A stretch of DNA of 64,000 nt from Aquamicrobium sp. (GTDB lineage Bacteria; Pseudomonadota; Alphaproteobacteria; Rhizobiales; Rhizobiaceae), in contig NZ_JAMLIE010000001.1 of assembly GCF_023954335.1 (NCBI RefSeq), positions 1,054,001 through 1,118,000 of the forward strand, written 5' to 3'. Positions 46,620-55,796 of this stretch are shown here, in pieces. Both the position numbers and the translations under genes were made by a program. Under the pieces are notes generated by a model, which saw only the letters and a program-made list of their open reading frames with translations, searched no databases and had not been told where the DNA came from. Numbering within the stretch: position 1 is the first letter of the stretch; each line of letters opens with the position of its first letter.

Positions 46620-49022
46620 ATGAGCGACGCACGCATTCCCGCCCTGACGCAGCTCGAGCGCAAGGTGCGCTGGCTCTCGACATGGATGATCCACAACGCC
46701 AACCACATCCGCCCCAACGAGGACGGCCTGAAGGTGGGCGGCCATCAGGCTTCGTCGGCCTCGCTCTCCACCATCATGACCGCGCTCTATTTCGCGGCGC
46801 TGCGGCCCGAGGACCGCGTCGCGGTCAAGCCGCATGCCAGCCCGATCTTCCATGCCATCCAGTATCTGTTCGGCAACCAGACGCGCGAGAAGCTGGAGAA
46901 TTTCCGCGGCTACAAGGGCGCCCAGTCCTATCCTTCGCGCACCAAGGACGGCGACGACGTCGATTTCTCGACCGGCTCGGTCGGCCTCGGTGTCGCCCAG
47001 ACGCTGTTCTCTTCGCTGACGCAGGACTACCTGCGCGCCAAGGACCTCGCCAAGGGGCCGGGCGGCAAGGAGCCGGAGGGCAAGATGGTTGCGCTGCTCG
47101 GCGACGCCGAGATGGACGAGGGCAACATCTTCGAGGCGCTGCTCGAAGGCTGGAAGCACGGCCTGCGCAACACCTGGTGGGTCGTCGACTACAACCGCCA
47201 GAGCCTCGACGCCGTGGTGCGCGAGGGGCTGTGGGAACGCTTCGAGGCGATCTTCCGCAATTTCGGCTGGGACGTGGTGATCCTGAAGCACGGCGCGCTG
47301 CAGCAAGCCGCCTTCGCCGAGCCCGGCGGCGAGGCGCTGCGCCGCTGGATCGACGAGTGCCCGAACCAGCTCTATTCGGCCCTGACCTTTCAGGGCGGCG
47401 CCGCCTGGCGCAAGCGGCTGATGGACGACATCGGCGACCAGGGCGACGTCAGCCGGCTGATCGAGGCGCGCAGCGACGCCGAGCTCGCCGAACTGATGGC
47501 CAACCTCGCGGGCCACGACCTGCCCTCGCTCATCGAAGCCTTCGAGGCCGCGCGCCGGCACGACCGCCCCGTCTGCTTCATCGCCTACACGATCAAGGGC
47601 TACGGCCTGCCGCTCGCCGGCCACAAGGACAACCATGCCGGGCTGATGACCCCGGCGCAGGTCGAGGCGCTGCGCGAGGCGCTCGGCGTCCGCGCCGGGC
47701 ACGAGTGGGAGCCCTATGAGGGGCTGAAGGACGCCGAGGCGCTGCGCCGCTTCGTGGCGGCCGCGCCGTTCAACGCGCGGGGCCGTCGCCGCAAGCACGC
47801 GCCCGCCGTCGCTGTTCCGGATCGGCTCGACATCGAGATCGGTCCGGAGATGTCGACCCAGCAGGGATTCGGCCTCCTGATGCACGGCATCGCCAAGCAG
47901 GACGGCCCGTTTGCTGCCCGCGTCGTCACCACCTCGCCCGACGTCACCGTGTCGACCAATCTCGGCGCGTGGGTCAACCGGCGCGGCCTGTTCGCGCGAG
48001 AGAAGATGGCCGACCTCTTCAAGGCCGAGCGCATTCCCTCGACCTTCACCTGGAATTTCTCGCCCGAGGGCCAGCACATGGAGCTCGGCATCGCCGAGAT
48101 GAACCTGTTCCTCATGCTGTCGGCGCTCGGCCTGTCGCACACCACTTTCGGCGAGCGGCTGCTTCCCGTCGGCACGCTCTACGACCCGTTCATCGAGCGC
48201 GGCCTCGATGCGCTCAACTATGCCTGCTACCAGGACGCGCGCTTCATCCTCGCCGCCACGCCCTCCGGCGTGACGCTGGCGCCCGAGGGCGGCGCGCACC
48301 AGTCGATCGCCACGCCGCTGATCGGCATCGCGCAGGACGGGCTGGCCAGCTTCGAGCCGGCCTATGTCGACGAGCTGGCCACTATCCTGCGCTTCGGCTT
48401 CGACTACATGCAGCGCGACGGCGACGCCGAGCCGGACGAGACAACATGGCTGCGCGACGCGGTCGGCGGCTCGGTCTATCTGCGGCTGTCGACGCGCTCC
48501 CTCGAGCAGCCGCGCCGCACGATCGACGAGCGGCTGGCCGAGGACATCGTCAATGGCGGTTACTGGATGCGCCGGCCCGGCCCCAACGCGCAGATCGTCG
48601 TCGCCTATACCGGCGCGGTCGCGCCGGAGGCGATCAGGGCGGTCGGCCTGCTCGGCGAGGACCGGCGCGACATCGGCCTCCTCGCCATCACCTCGGCCGA
48701 CCGGCTCAATGCCGGCTGGAGCGCCGCGCAGCGCGCCCGCGAGCAGGGCCTCGTCCACGCCCGCAGCCATGTCGAGCGCCTGCTCGCCGCGGTGCCGCCG
48801 CATTGCGCCCTCGTCACCGTCATCGACGGCCATCCGGCGACGCTCGCCTGGCTCGGGGCGGTTCACGGCCACCGCACCCGCTCGCTCGGCGTCGAGCATT
48901 TCGGCCAGACCGGCACCATCGCCGATCTCTACCGCCATTACGGCATCGACGCCGAGGGCATCATGCGCGCCGCCGAGGCCCTCGTGCCCGGCCGGCCGGT
49001 GCGTCACCTCTCGGCCTGCTGA
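46620..49022 (+). CDS. homodimeric pyruvate dehydrogenase E1-like / transketolase-like enzyme (MdeB-like)
   Basis: An 800-residue thiamin-diphosphate enzyme of the AceE/MdeB type. The ThDP/metal motif is LLGDAEMDEGNIFEALLEG, followed by WWVVDYNRQSLD near residues 160-200. AYTIKGYGLPLAGHKDNHAG is the E1 phosphorylation-loop-like region. WNFSPEGQHMELGIAEMNLF carries the catalytic Glu of the second half. It should decarboxylate a 2-oxo acid (pyruvate or 2-oxobutyrate). ATG 46620 is chosen for homology; an in-frame ATG at 46488 would add 44 unconserved residues. The Lrp regulator beside it suggests amino-acid-derived 2-oxo acids as substrate, and the threonine dehydratase in the window makes one. 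No E2 or E3 gene is adjacent. Confidence 0.8.
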   Translation: MSDARIPALTQLERKVRWLSTWMIHNANHIRPNEDGLKVGGHQASSASLSTIMTALYFAALRPEDRVAVKPHASPIFHAIQYLFGNQTREKLENFRGYKGAQSYPSRTKDGDDVDFSTGSVGLGVAQTLFSSLTQDYLRAKDLAKGPGGKEPEGKMVALLGDAEMDEGNIFEALLEGWKHGLRNTWWVVDYNRQSLDAVVREGLWERFEAIFRNFGWDVVILKHGALQQAAFAEPGGEALRRWIDECPNQLYSALTFQGGAAWRKRLMDDIGDQGDVSRLIEARSDAELAELMANLAGHDLPSLIEAFEAARRHDRPVCFIAYTIKGYGLPLAGHKDNHAGLMTPAQVEALREALGVRAGHEWEPYEGLKDAEALRRFVAAAPFNARGRRRKHAPAVAVPDRLDIEIGPEMSTQQGFGLLMHGIAKQDGPFAARVVTTSPDVTVSTNLGAWVNRRGLFAREKMADLFKAERIPSTFTWNFSPEGQHMELGIAEMNLFLMLSALGLSHTTFGERLLPVGTLYDPFIERGLDALNYACYQDARFILAATPSGVTLAPEGGAHQSIATPLIGIAQDGLASFEPAYVDELATILRFGFDYMQRDGDAEPDETTWLRDAVGGSVYLRLSTRSLEQPRRTIDERLAEDIVNGGYWMRRPGPNAQIVVAYTGAVAPEAIRAVGLLGEDRRDIGLLAITSADRLNAGWSAAQRAREQGLVHARSHVERLLAAVPPHCALVTVIDGHPATLAWLGAVHGHRTRSLGVEHFGQTGTIADLYRHYGIDAEGIMRAAEALVPGRPVRHLSAC

Positions 49023-49238
49023 GATCGGGCCGGCTCCGGCCGGCTCTCCCTCGCCATATTCGGCACGGCCGGCGATTCCGCCCGGCCGCGAAATGCTCTA
49101 AGGACGGAGGCGAGGCAGGTCGATTCTCCCCGCCGCTCCCCGTCCGTCCGTCCGCGCCCTTGCGCGGCAGGGTTGCAGGCGGGACAAGGCTCGGGCATCA
49201 TCGCGCCTGCTTCGGGACTTGTCGTTCGCTACAGCCGG

Positions 49239-50120
49239 GTGGGAAAGTTGCACGCATTCCGGGCCGCACCGGCTCTTCTTCTTCGCCGCCTCGCGGCGTT
49301 CCTCCTTCTTGTCGGCCTGCTGTCGGCCTGCACCACGCAGGCGGTGATGGAGCCGGCGGTCGCGCCGCTCATCTCGGACAAATACGCGGCCATCGTCGTC
49401 GACGCCCGTTCGGGCAGGGTGCTCTACGAGCGCGCCTCGAACGCGCCGCGCTATCCCGCCTCCTTGACCAAGATGATGACGCTCTACCTCCTGTTCGAGG
49501 CGCTGGACGAGGGCCGGGTGCGGCTCGACGAGGAGATTCCCGTCTCCGCCTTCGCCGCCTCGCGGCCGCCCTCGAAGATGGGCATCAAGCGCGGCGGCAG
49601 CATCGACGCCCGCTCGGCTGTCCTCGCCCTTGCCGTGCGCTCCGCCAATGACGTCGCGGTGGCGGTCGCCGAACGCCTCGCAGGCTCCGAGGAAGCTTTC
49701 GCGCGCAGCATGACGCTGAAGGCGCGCCAGCTCGGCATGACGGGCACGGTGTTCCGCAACGCGTCCGGCCTGCCGGACGACGGCCAGCGCACCACCGCGC
49801 GCGACATGGCGGTGCTGGCGATGGCGCTGCGCAACCGCTTTCCCCACCACTATCATTATTTCGCCAACCGCGAGTTCGCCTTCGGCGGCAAGATCGTGCG
49901 CGGCCACAACAGCCTGCTCGGCCGCATACCCGGCGTCGACGGGCTGAAGACAGGCTATATCCGCGCCTCGGGTTTCAACCTCGCCACCTCGGCCGGGCGC
50001 GGCGGGCGGCGCGTCGTCGCCGTGGTCATGGGCGGCGAGAGCGCCAGGGCCCGCGACGAGCACATGGTATCGCTGATCGAGACCTACCTGCCCCGCGCCG
50101 CGGCCGGCGCGGGACAGTGA
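49239..50120 (+). CDS. D-alanyl-D-alanine carboxypeptidase (S11), predicted lipoprotein
   Basis: Trims terminal D-alanine from peptidoglycan pentapeptides. The three penicillin-binding motifs are SLTK (Ser75), SAND (135) and KTGYI (237), counted from GTG 49239. The N-terminus is hydrophobic and ends in LLSACTTQ, a lipobox, so the protein is probably lipid-anchored. The start is uncertain: GTG 49239, TTG 49248 or TTG 49173 are all in frame; GTG gives the most normal signal peptide. It lacks the C-terminal beta domain and amphipathic anchor of DacA, so it is the short DacF-like kind. It converges with a cytochrome c gene 10 bases on. Confidence 0.87.
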   Translation: MGKLHAFRAAPALLLRRLAAFLLLVGLLSACTTQAVMEPAVAPLISDKYAAIVVDARSGRVLYERASNAPRYPASLTKMMTLYLLFEALDEGRVRLDEEIPVSAFAASRPPSKMGIKRGGSIDARSAVLALAVRSANDVAVAVAERLAGSEEAFARSMTLKARQLGMTGTVFRNASGLPDDGQRTTARDMAVLAMALRNRFPHHYHYFANREFAFGGKIVRGHNSLLGRIPGVDGLKTGYIRASGFNLATSAGRGGRRVVAVVMGGESARARDEHMVSLIETYLPRAAAGAGQ

Positions 50121-50130
50121 CGGGCTGCCG

Positions 50131-50526
50131 TCACGGCGCCGACGCGGGATCCTTCAGATAGGCGATCAGGTCGGCGATCTCCTCGCCCTTCCTGATCCCG
50201 GCAAAGGCCATGCTGGTTCCCTTGACCATGGTCTTCGGCGCGGCGAGGTATTGCGCGAGCAGCGCCTCGTCCCAGACCTTCCCGTCGGCCGCGAAGTCCT
50301 TCATCGCCGGCGAGTAGCGGAAGCCGTCGACCGAGGCCACCGGGCGGCCGCCGATGCCGGCGAGGTTGGGGCCGACGCGGTTGCCGGTCTCCACCGTGTG
50401 ACAGGCGGCGCATTTCCTGAATGCCTTCTTGCCGGCGACGGCATCGCCTTCCGCATGGGCCGGCAGCGCGACGACGGCGAGCGCAAGGAGGGTGAGAAAT
50501 TTCCTGGGCATGAAGTTCCTGGGCAT
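50131..50526 (-). CDS. class I c-type cytochrome (cytochrome c2/c550-like)
   Basis: A 131-residue periplasmic electron carrier. The signal peptide ends VALPAHAEG, the haem site is KCAACHTVE at about residue 40, GPNLAGIGGRP follows, and the axial Met is in KGTSMAFAGIRK. ATG 50526 or ATG 50511 (MPRKFLTLL) may start it. It lies 58 bases after the DUF2946-like gene on the same strand, so it could be the last gene of the riboswitch-led unit, or have its own promoter. Confidence 0.88.
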   Translation of the reverse strand: MPRNFMPRKFLTLLALAVVALPAHAEGDAVAGKKAFRKCAACHTVETGNRVGPNLAGIGGRPVASVDGFRYSPAMKDFAADGKVWDEALLAQYLAAPKTMVKGTSMAFAGIRKGEEIADLIAYLKDPASAP

Positions 50527-50584
50527 ATCCTGGGGTCCTTCCGTAAATGACCGATGAGCGGCCCCGGAGCGCGGGGCCGGCGTG

Positions 50585-50950
50585 TCAGCCGGTTACGGGA
50601 GGCGCGCGGGGATAGCCGGGCCGGTATCGCGAGGCCGCCGTCCGCGCGTCCGCGCGCGACGGATCATGGAATGCCGCCGCGAGGATCGGCCGCGGGCGGA
50701 AAGCCGCCGCTTCCGGGGGAGGGGCGGGCGGCGTCTGGCCCTGCAGGCAGCCGAGCGCGCAACAGTCCGGCAAGCCGGCATGGCCGGTGGAATGGGCGGG
50801 ATCGGTGAGGCAGAGCGGATTGCCGAACCGATCGAGCGCCGGGCCGGAAGGCAAGGCCGCCGCCCATTGGGGCAGGAACGATTGCAGCGCGAACACCAGC
50901 GCGACGGACAGCGCCAGCAGAAAAGCCCGACCTCTGCGCCTTCGAAACAC
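50585..50950 (-). CDS. DUF2946-like small protein, Cys-rich
   Basis: A 121-residue protein beginning at GTG 50950 (GAGAGGTG in front). An Arg-rich start and one hydrophobic helix (AFLLALSVALVFALQSFLPQ) are followed by LCLTDPAHSTGHAGLPDCCALGCLQG. The CC-x2-C cluster with nearby His/Cys resembles DUF2946 proteins, which are often found with metal-handling genes. The C-terminal third is Pro/Arg-rich. It stands 104 bases after the 81-residue gene behind a B12 riboswitch, so a role in cobalt or cobalamin handling is possible but unproven. Confidence 0.65.
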   Translation of the reverse strand: MFRRRRGRAFLLALSVALVFALQSFLPQWAAALPSGPALDRFGNPLCLTDPAHSTGHAGLPDCCALGCLQGQTPPAPPPEAAAFRPRPILAAAFHDPSRADARTAASRYRPGYPRAPPVTG

Positions 50951-51054
50951 GCGTCACCTCTCTCCGCGTCTTCATACCAGAGCGGGAGGCGCGGAAAAAC
51001 CGGCCGGGGCTGCGGCAAAGCGCTCGCCGCAATCGCTTCGGCAGGGCAGGCGGC

Positions 51055-51300
51055 TCAGGCCGGCGCGCCGCCGGTCCGCGCGAGCGCGCCGAACAGCGCG
51101 CGCAGGCGGTGCAGCCTGCCGTCCGCCAGCCCGGCGGCGTCGATCCGGGCGATCTCGATCCGCGCCGCCTCGGCGGGATCGGTTCCTTCGGGCAGGCCGA
51201 GCAGCCAGACGAGGAACACGTCCTCGGGCTGTGTGCGCGGCGACGGCCACTGGCCCGCTGGTCGTTCCGTTGCGCCGGCCGCTTGCGTCGAGGTCGCCAT
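51055..51300 (-). CDS. 81-residue protein behind a B12 riboswitch, function unknown
   Basis: I do not recognise this family. From ATG 51300 (GGAGG eight bases before) it encodes 81 residues: a polar N-terminus, then PEDVFLVWLLGLPEGTDP and AARIEIARIDAAGLADGRLH, predicted helical, no signal peptide and no Cys. Spacing and ribosome site look genuine. It is the first gene after the minus-strand cobalamin riboswitch and precedes the DUF2946-like gene, so its expression should drop when cobalamin is plentiful. Confidence 0.6.
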   Translation of the reverse strand: MATSTQAAGATERPAGQWPSPRTQPEDVFLVWLLGLPEGTDPAEAARIEIARIDAAGLADGRLHRLRALFGALARTGGAPA

Positions 51301-51487
51301 CGTCACGCCTCCGCTTCCGGTGCGCGCGGGCGGTGCTGCATTTCGTCGTCGAGGCGCATGGGCGGCCCTTTCCCGAAAGGGCTGGCGTGACGGGGGCGCG
51401 GGGGAAATGCGCAAGACGAGGGCCGTGCCCCGTCGCAACGCCTTCATCCCGTGACCGCCCACCGCGACCAGCCGGTTGAAACAGTTC

Positions 51488-51660
51488 GAGGCTGGTTTCC
51501 GGACTTCGACGCCGTTCTCTCGAGAACCGCCCCGGCGCCTTCCCGGGACGATCCCAGTGGCGCATGCCGGGGCTTTGCTTCGCTACCGTTGCGGGGGCAG
51601 TGCCGGCTTTCGACCGGCTTCCCAATTATCCATCCGCGGTTGGCGGACGGCACCTTGAAC
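51488..51660 (-). promoter_or_regulatory. second cobalamin (B12) riboswitch, minus strand
   Basis: Read on the minus strand, the conserved blocks occur in order: GATAATTGGGAAGCCGG (51630-51614), ACTGCCCCCGCAACGG (51603-51588), GCCACTGG (51563-51556), CCGGGAAGGCG (51547-51537) and a variant B12 box AGTCCGGAAACCAGCC (51505-51490). The box varies from AGYCAGGAGACCTGCC, but the CCGG...ACC core is kept. It lies about 190 bases before the 81-residue gene. A GCCCTTTC/GAAAGGGC hairpin (51365-51382) in between may form part of the expression platform. Confidence 0.88.
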
Positions 51661-51722
51661 GTGGCGACGATAGCACGAAAGCGGCGATGGCGAGCAGGAT
51701 AATTCGTCGCGGCGCGGCAGGA

Positions 51723-52277
51723 TCAGGCTCGAGTGCGGTCGCCGCGCCCCGCGCCCCACACCGTTGCCAGAATCAGCCTCAGGTCGGTCGCCGCCGACAT
51801 CGAGGCGAGATAGGTGGCGTCGAGCGCCGCCAGTCTCTTGGGGTCGGACATGTCGACCCCGGCCACCTGCGCGACGCCGGTGATGCCGGGACGAAGGGCG
51901 TAGAGCCCGCGCGCGCGGCGCTCGGCGACGAGCTCGGCCTGCGAGGGCAGGCAGGGGCGCGGGCCGACGAGGCTCATGTCTCCGCGCAGCACGTTCCACA
52001 ATTGCGGCAGCTCGTCGAGCTTCAGGCGGCGGAGCCACCGCCCGAGCGGCGTCACCGCGCGCGACGGCGTCTCGTGGGTGGGCGCGTCGGGCGTGTCGGC
52101 ATGCATGGTGCGCAGCTTGTAGCAGGTGAACGGCGTCTCATGCCTGCCGACCCGCGTCTGCGACAGGATCGCCGGCCCCGGCGAGGTCAGCCGGATCGCC
52201 GCCATGCACAGCAGCGCGACCGGCACCGCCGCCGGCAGGGCGGCGAGGACGAGCGCGAGGTCGAGGATGCGTTTCAT
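51723..52277 (-). CDS. undecaprenyl-phosphate sugar phosphotransferase (bacterial sugar transferase)
   Basis: A 184-residue catalytic core of the WcaJ/ExoY family without the large N-terminal membrane domain. MKRILDLALVLAALPAAVPVAL is the single re-entrant membrane helix. GPAILSQTRVGRHETPFTCYKLRTM, LGRWLRRLKLDELPQLWNVLRGDMSLVGPRP and RPGITGVAQVAG are the conserved blocks. It starts a lipid-linked glycan by moving a sugar phosphate onto undecaprenyl phosphate. It sits 96 bases downstream of the 4,6-dehydratase on the same strand, together forming a PglC/PglF-like pair. Confidence 0.92.
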   Translation of the reverse strand: MKRILDLALVLAALPAAVPVALLCMAAIRLTSPGPAILSQTRVGRHETPFTCYKLRTMHADTPDAPTHETPSRAVTPLGRWLRRLKLDELPQLWNVLRGDMSLVGPRPCLPSQAELVAERRARGLYALRPGITGVAQVAGVDMSDPKRLAALDATYLASMSAATDLRLILATVWGAGRGDRTRA

Positions 52278-52373
52278 CGGCGGGCGTCATCGGTTCAGGG
52301 AACGGGAAGCAATATTGGAAAGCGCGGGGGCGGGATAGCCCATGGCCGCGCCTCCGGCCTGGCCGCCGCCGCG

Positions 52374-54305
52374 TCACGAGCCGCGCGGCGTTTCCGCTTT
52401 CTTGGCCGGAAGGGAGGCGGGGGCCGCCGGCGTCGTCGCGCCGTTGCGGGTCTCGGGGATGGCGTGGGACAGGAGCGCGATGGCCCGCGCCCTGTCCTCC
52501 CTGGCGGCGCAGGCCGCGATCTCGTCGAAGGTCCGGTTGAGGAGGTGCCATTCGATGACGCGCGGCGAGGCGACGACGTAGCCTTCCTCGGTGTGCCCCT
52601 CCCTCACCTCGTGCGCGTGGAACAGCTCCTCGTGCAGCTTCTCGCCGGGGCGGAGCCGGGTGAAGACGATGTCGATGTCGACATAGGGCTTCAGCCCCGC
52701 GAGCTGGATCATGCGCTCGGCGAGGTCGACGATGCGCACCGGCTCGCCCATGTCGAGCACGATGACCTTGCCGCGCCCGGTCTTGTGCAGGTCCGAATGG
52801 GCGGACGCGTAGAGGATCAGGCTGATCGCCTCCGGAATGGTCATGAAGTAGCGCACGATGTCGGGATGCGTGACCGTGACCGGGCCGCCCGCGGCGATCT
52901 GGTTCTGGAACAGCAGCGTCACCGATCCGCTCGAGCCCAGGACGTTGCCGAAGCGCACGGTCTTGAACCGCGTCTTGTCGCAGATCATGTCGAGCGCCTG
53001 GCAATAGGCCTCGGCCGCCCGCTTGGTCGCCCCCATGATGCTGCTCGGATTGACCGCCTTGTCGGTCGAGATCAGGACGAAGGACGAGACGCCGCTCGCC
53101 CGCGCCGCGTCGGCGACGTTGCGGGTTCCCAGCACGTTGGTCTTGATCGCCTCGAGCGGGTTGTCCTCCGTCAGCGGCACGTGCTTCAGCGCCGCGGCGT
53201 GGAACACGATGTCGGGCTCGATCCGCGAGAATATCCGCGCCACGCGCTCCGCATCGCGCACGTCGACGATGCGGGTGACGATGTCGAGGTCCGGGTATTT
53301 GTCGCGAAGCTCGGTGTCGATGGTGTAGAGCAGGAATTCCGAGCTGTCGGTGATGATGAGGCGGCGCGGGGCGAAGGCCGCGATCTGCCGGCACAGCTCC
53401 GAGCCGATCGAGCCGCCGGCGCCCGTCGTCAGCACCACCCTGTCCCGGATCAGCGATATCGCCTCGTCCGGCTTGATGTTGACTTCCGAGCGCAGGAGGA
53501 GGTCGCTCAGCTCGATCGGCCTCGGCTCGAGGATGTTCTTGCTGGTGACGGCCTCCATGTCGGTGACGCCGGGAATCTGCAGCACCTTCATGCCGTAGCT
53601 GCTCGCCTGCGTCAGGATGTGCATCAGGCGCTTGCGCGACGGCGACGGCTCCGTCACGATCAGCTCCTTGACGTCGATGCCCTGGCCGTGGAGCTTTTCG
53701 AGCACCGCCTTCAGGTCCTTGAGGGACCCCAGCACCGTCACGCCCTGGACGGTCCTGCCGAGATTGATGCGCGAATCGTCGATGATGCCGGCGACCCAGA
53801 ACGTGCTGCCCGGCCTGCGCCGGCTGGCGCGGATGAAGCTCTCCGCCTTGTCGGATAGCCCGCACAGCAGGATGGGATGGCCGGCCGCCCGCCTGGCGCC
53901 GGAGGTCTTGGGCAGCCGCCGGGAATATTCGAGCGCGAGGCGGTAGCTGATCCGCATGCCGACCATCGCCACGGTCATGTAGATCAGGGTCAGCACCGGC
54001 ACAGAGCGGGGCACGTTGTCCCCGCGTGTCAGCAGGAAGGCGCCGATCGTATAGACCGCCACCGCCAGCAGCGCCGATTTGAGGATCGTCACCAGGTCGG
54101 GCGTGGAGACGTAGCGCCACGACACGCGATAGGGCGAGAACACGGCGAAGGCGAACGCGGCGGCCAGCGCGAAGCCGGCAAGCTTTTCTTCCAGCGCCGG
54201 CACGTTGAGCGCCCACGGATAGCCGTGGCTCGTCAGATACGCCGCCATGAACGCGCAGGCCGCGGCGGTGAGATCGATGAGGAAGATCAGGACGTAGCGC
54301 AGCAT
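52374..54305 (-). CDS. membrane NDP-sugar 4,6-dehydratase (CapD/PglF-like)
   Basis: A 643-residue protein. Four N-terminal membrane helices (LRYVLIFLIDLTAAACAFMA onward) precede a CoA-binding-like domain (GHPILLCGLSDKAESFIRAS). The SDR dehydratase domain has NAD motif TTGAGGSIGSELCRQIA near residue 295 and the catalytic segment NPSSIMGATKRAAE near 420, in which Met replaces Tyr as in PglF/CapD. Probable product: UDP-4-keto-6-deoxy-GlcNAc for diacetamido sugars. ATG 54305 is used; an in-frame start at 54413 would add 36 residues. The C-terminus is Ala/Pro-rich. Confidence 0.9.
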   Translation of the reverse strand: MLRYVLIFLIDLTAAACAFMAAYLTSHGYPWALNVPALEEKLAGFALAAAFAFAVFSPYRVSWRYVSTPDLVTILKSALLAVAVYTIGAFLLTRGDNVPRSVPVLTLIYMTVAMVGMRISYRLALEYSRRLPKTSGARRAAGHPILLCGLSDKAESFIRASRRRPGSTFWVAGIIDDSRINLGRTVQGVTVLGSLKDLKAVLEKLHGQGIDVKELIVTEPSPSRKRLMHILTQASSYGMKVLQIPGVTDMEAVTSKNILEPRPIELSDLLLRSEVNIKPDEAISLIRDRVVLTTGAGGSIGSELCRQIAAFAPRRLIITDSSEFLLYTIDTELRDKYPDLDIVTRIVDVRDAERVARIFSRIEPDIVFHAAALKHVPLTEDNPLEAIKTNVLGTRNVADAARASGVSSFVLISTDKAVNPSSIMGATKRAAEAYCQALDMICDKTRFKTVRFGNVLGSSGSVTLLFQNQIAAGGPVTVTHPDIVRYFMTIPEAISLILYASAHSDLHKTGRGKVIVLDMGEPVRIVDLAERMIQLAGLKPYVDIDIVFTRLRPGEKLHEELFHAHEVREGHTEEGYVVASPRVIEWHLLNRTFDEIAACAAREDRARAIALLSHAIPETRNGATTPAAPASLPAKKAETPRGS

Positions 54306-54473
54306 CGGTTCAACGCGAAAAAAGGGCCGAAAGCCTGTGTCTGCAAGGCGTTGACGTCCACTCCGATCTTGTTCGTCTTCGATACCATGCTTGAAAGCGT
54401 AGTACCGGATCACGCTGCCTCAAGCAACGGGAATGAGGATCGCCTCGAACAAGAAATAAAACCGTCGCGGTGT

Positions 54474-55796
54474 TTAGTTGCGCGACGATCCGCGGCGGCT
54501 CGGAACCCGAGCCTCTGCCAGGTGCACCAGTTGCGCGCCGGCCTCGTAGAAGGCCGAGCGCAACCCGCGCAGAGGTACGGCGCGCGGCTCGGTCAGCGGC
54601 AGCGGCAGGGCGTCCTGCGCCGTCTCGCCGGCGAGGAACTCTGCCATGGCGCGGCCGAACACCGTGCCGGGTGCGATGCCGCGGCCGTTGTAGCCGCAGA
54701 AGGTATAGTCGCCGTCCTCCAGTCGGTGGAAGCGCGGCAGGTTGTCGGCGGTCATGCCGATCGTGCCGTACCACTCGTCCTCGAACCCGACCGTGCCGAG
54801 CCATGGGCCGAGCTGCGGAAAGAACCGGCGCAGCGCCCGTTTCGCCCAGGCGCGGTGGATGGCGGCGCCGGTGTTGCGCAACGCGCCGACCGAGCCGAAC
54901 ACCAGCCGGTCGCGCGCGTCGTAGCGGAAGGACAGCAGCACTTCCTTGGTGTCCCATACGCCCTGGCGGCCGGGCAGGATCGTGCGCACGAGATTGCCGG
55001 GCAGCGGCGGGGTCGCCATGTTGAAATAGGGCAGGAACACCTGCTCGCGGGTGATCTCCTCCTTCAGGAGCCTGGTATAGGCGTCGGTCGCGAACACCAC
55101 CTTGCGCGCGGCGAGCGCGCCTTTCCGCGTCCGCACGCGCCATCCCGCCCCGGTGCGCTCCAGCGCCGTCGCCGGGGATCGAGTGTGGATCGTCACGCCC
55201 AGCGCCACGGCCGCGCGGGCAAGGCCGCGGGCGTAGGCCAGCGGCTGGATGGTGCCGGCGCGGCGGTCGAGAAGCGCGCCCTCGTAGAAATCCGTGCCGA
55301 GCATCATGGCCGCGTCGGCCTTGCCGATGAGCTCGACCGGCGCGCCGCGCATCTTCCACTGGCGCTCGCGCTCGGCGAGCTCCTCGAAGCCGGCGCGGCC
55401 GACCCCCGCATGCAGCGTGCCGACCGGGTTGGCCTCGCACTCGATCCCGTGCCGGGCCACCATGTCCCAGACATAGGCGGGGCCGGCGCCGAGGAAGTCG
55501 AGCAGCCGGTTGCCGTAGTCGTCGCCCAGCGTGGCGACGAGGTCGCGCGGCATCACCCACATGCCGGCGTTGACGAGGCCGACATTGCGCCCCGCCCCGC
55601 CGAAGCCGATCTCCGCCGCCTCGACGACGGCCGCCTCTATGCCCTTCTCGGCGAGATGGAGCGCGGTGGAAAGCCCCGTATAGCCCGCGCCGATCACCGC
55701 GACTTCGACGGCGCGCTCGCCCTCCAGCACCGATGTCGCGGGCGCGGCCGGCGCGGTCTTTTCCCACAGTCCATGCGAGCGCGGATCGTTCTGCAT
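54474..55796 (-). CDS. FAD-dependent oxidoreductase, gamma-glutamylputrescine oxidase-like (DAO family)
   Basis: A 440-residue flavoprotein of the glycine/D-amino acid oxidase fold. It has the FAD motif VAVIGAGYTGLSTALHLAEKG, EIGFGGAGRNVGLVNAGMW, and the C-terminal FAD-binding YTFCGYNGRGIAPGTVFGRAMAEFL. ATG 55796 gives MQNDPRSHGLWEKTAP, the usual N-terminus of PuuB-like enzymes. Substrate likely a secondary amine or gamma-glutamyl polyamine. It is divergent from a LysR regulator (120-base spacer), which probably controls it. Confidence 0.86.
   Translation of the reverse strand: MQNDPRSHGLWEKTAPAAPATSVLEGERAVEVAVIGAGYTGLSTALHLAEKGIEAAVVEAAEIGFGGAGRNVGLVNAGMWVMPRDLVATLGDDYGNRLLDFLGAGPAYVWDMVARHGIECEANPVGTLHAGVGRAGFEELAERERQWKMRGAPVELIGKADAAMMLGTDFYEGALLDRRAGTIQPLAYARGLARAAVALGVTIHTRSPATALERTGAGWRVRTRKGALAARKVVFATDAYTRLLKEEITREQVFLPYFNMATPPLPGNLVRTILPGRQGVWDTKEVLLSFRYDARDRLVFGSVGALRNTGAAIHRAWAKRALRRFFPQLGPWLGTVGFEDEWYGTIGMTADNLPRFHRLEDGDYTFCGYNGRGIAPGTVFGRAMAEFLAGETAQDALPLPLTEPRAVPLRGLRSAFYEAGAQLVHLAEARVPSRRGSSRN

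Noticed and set aside
49023..49060. Terminator after the E1-like gene
   Set aside because: GGCCGGCTCCGGCCGGC can fold, but no T-run follows.
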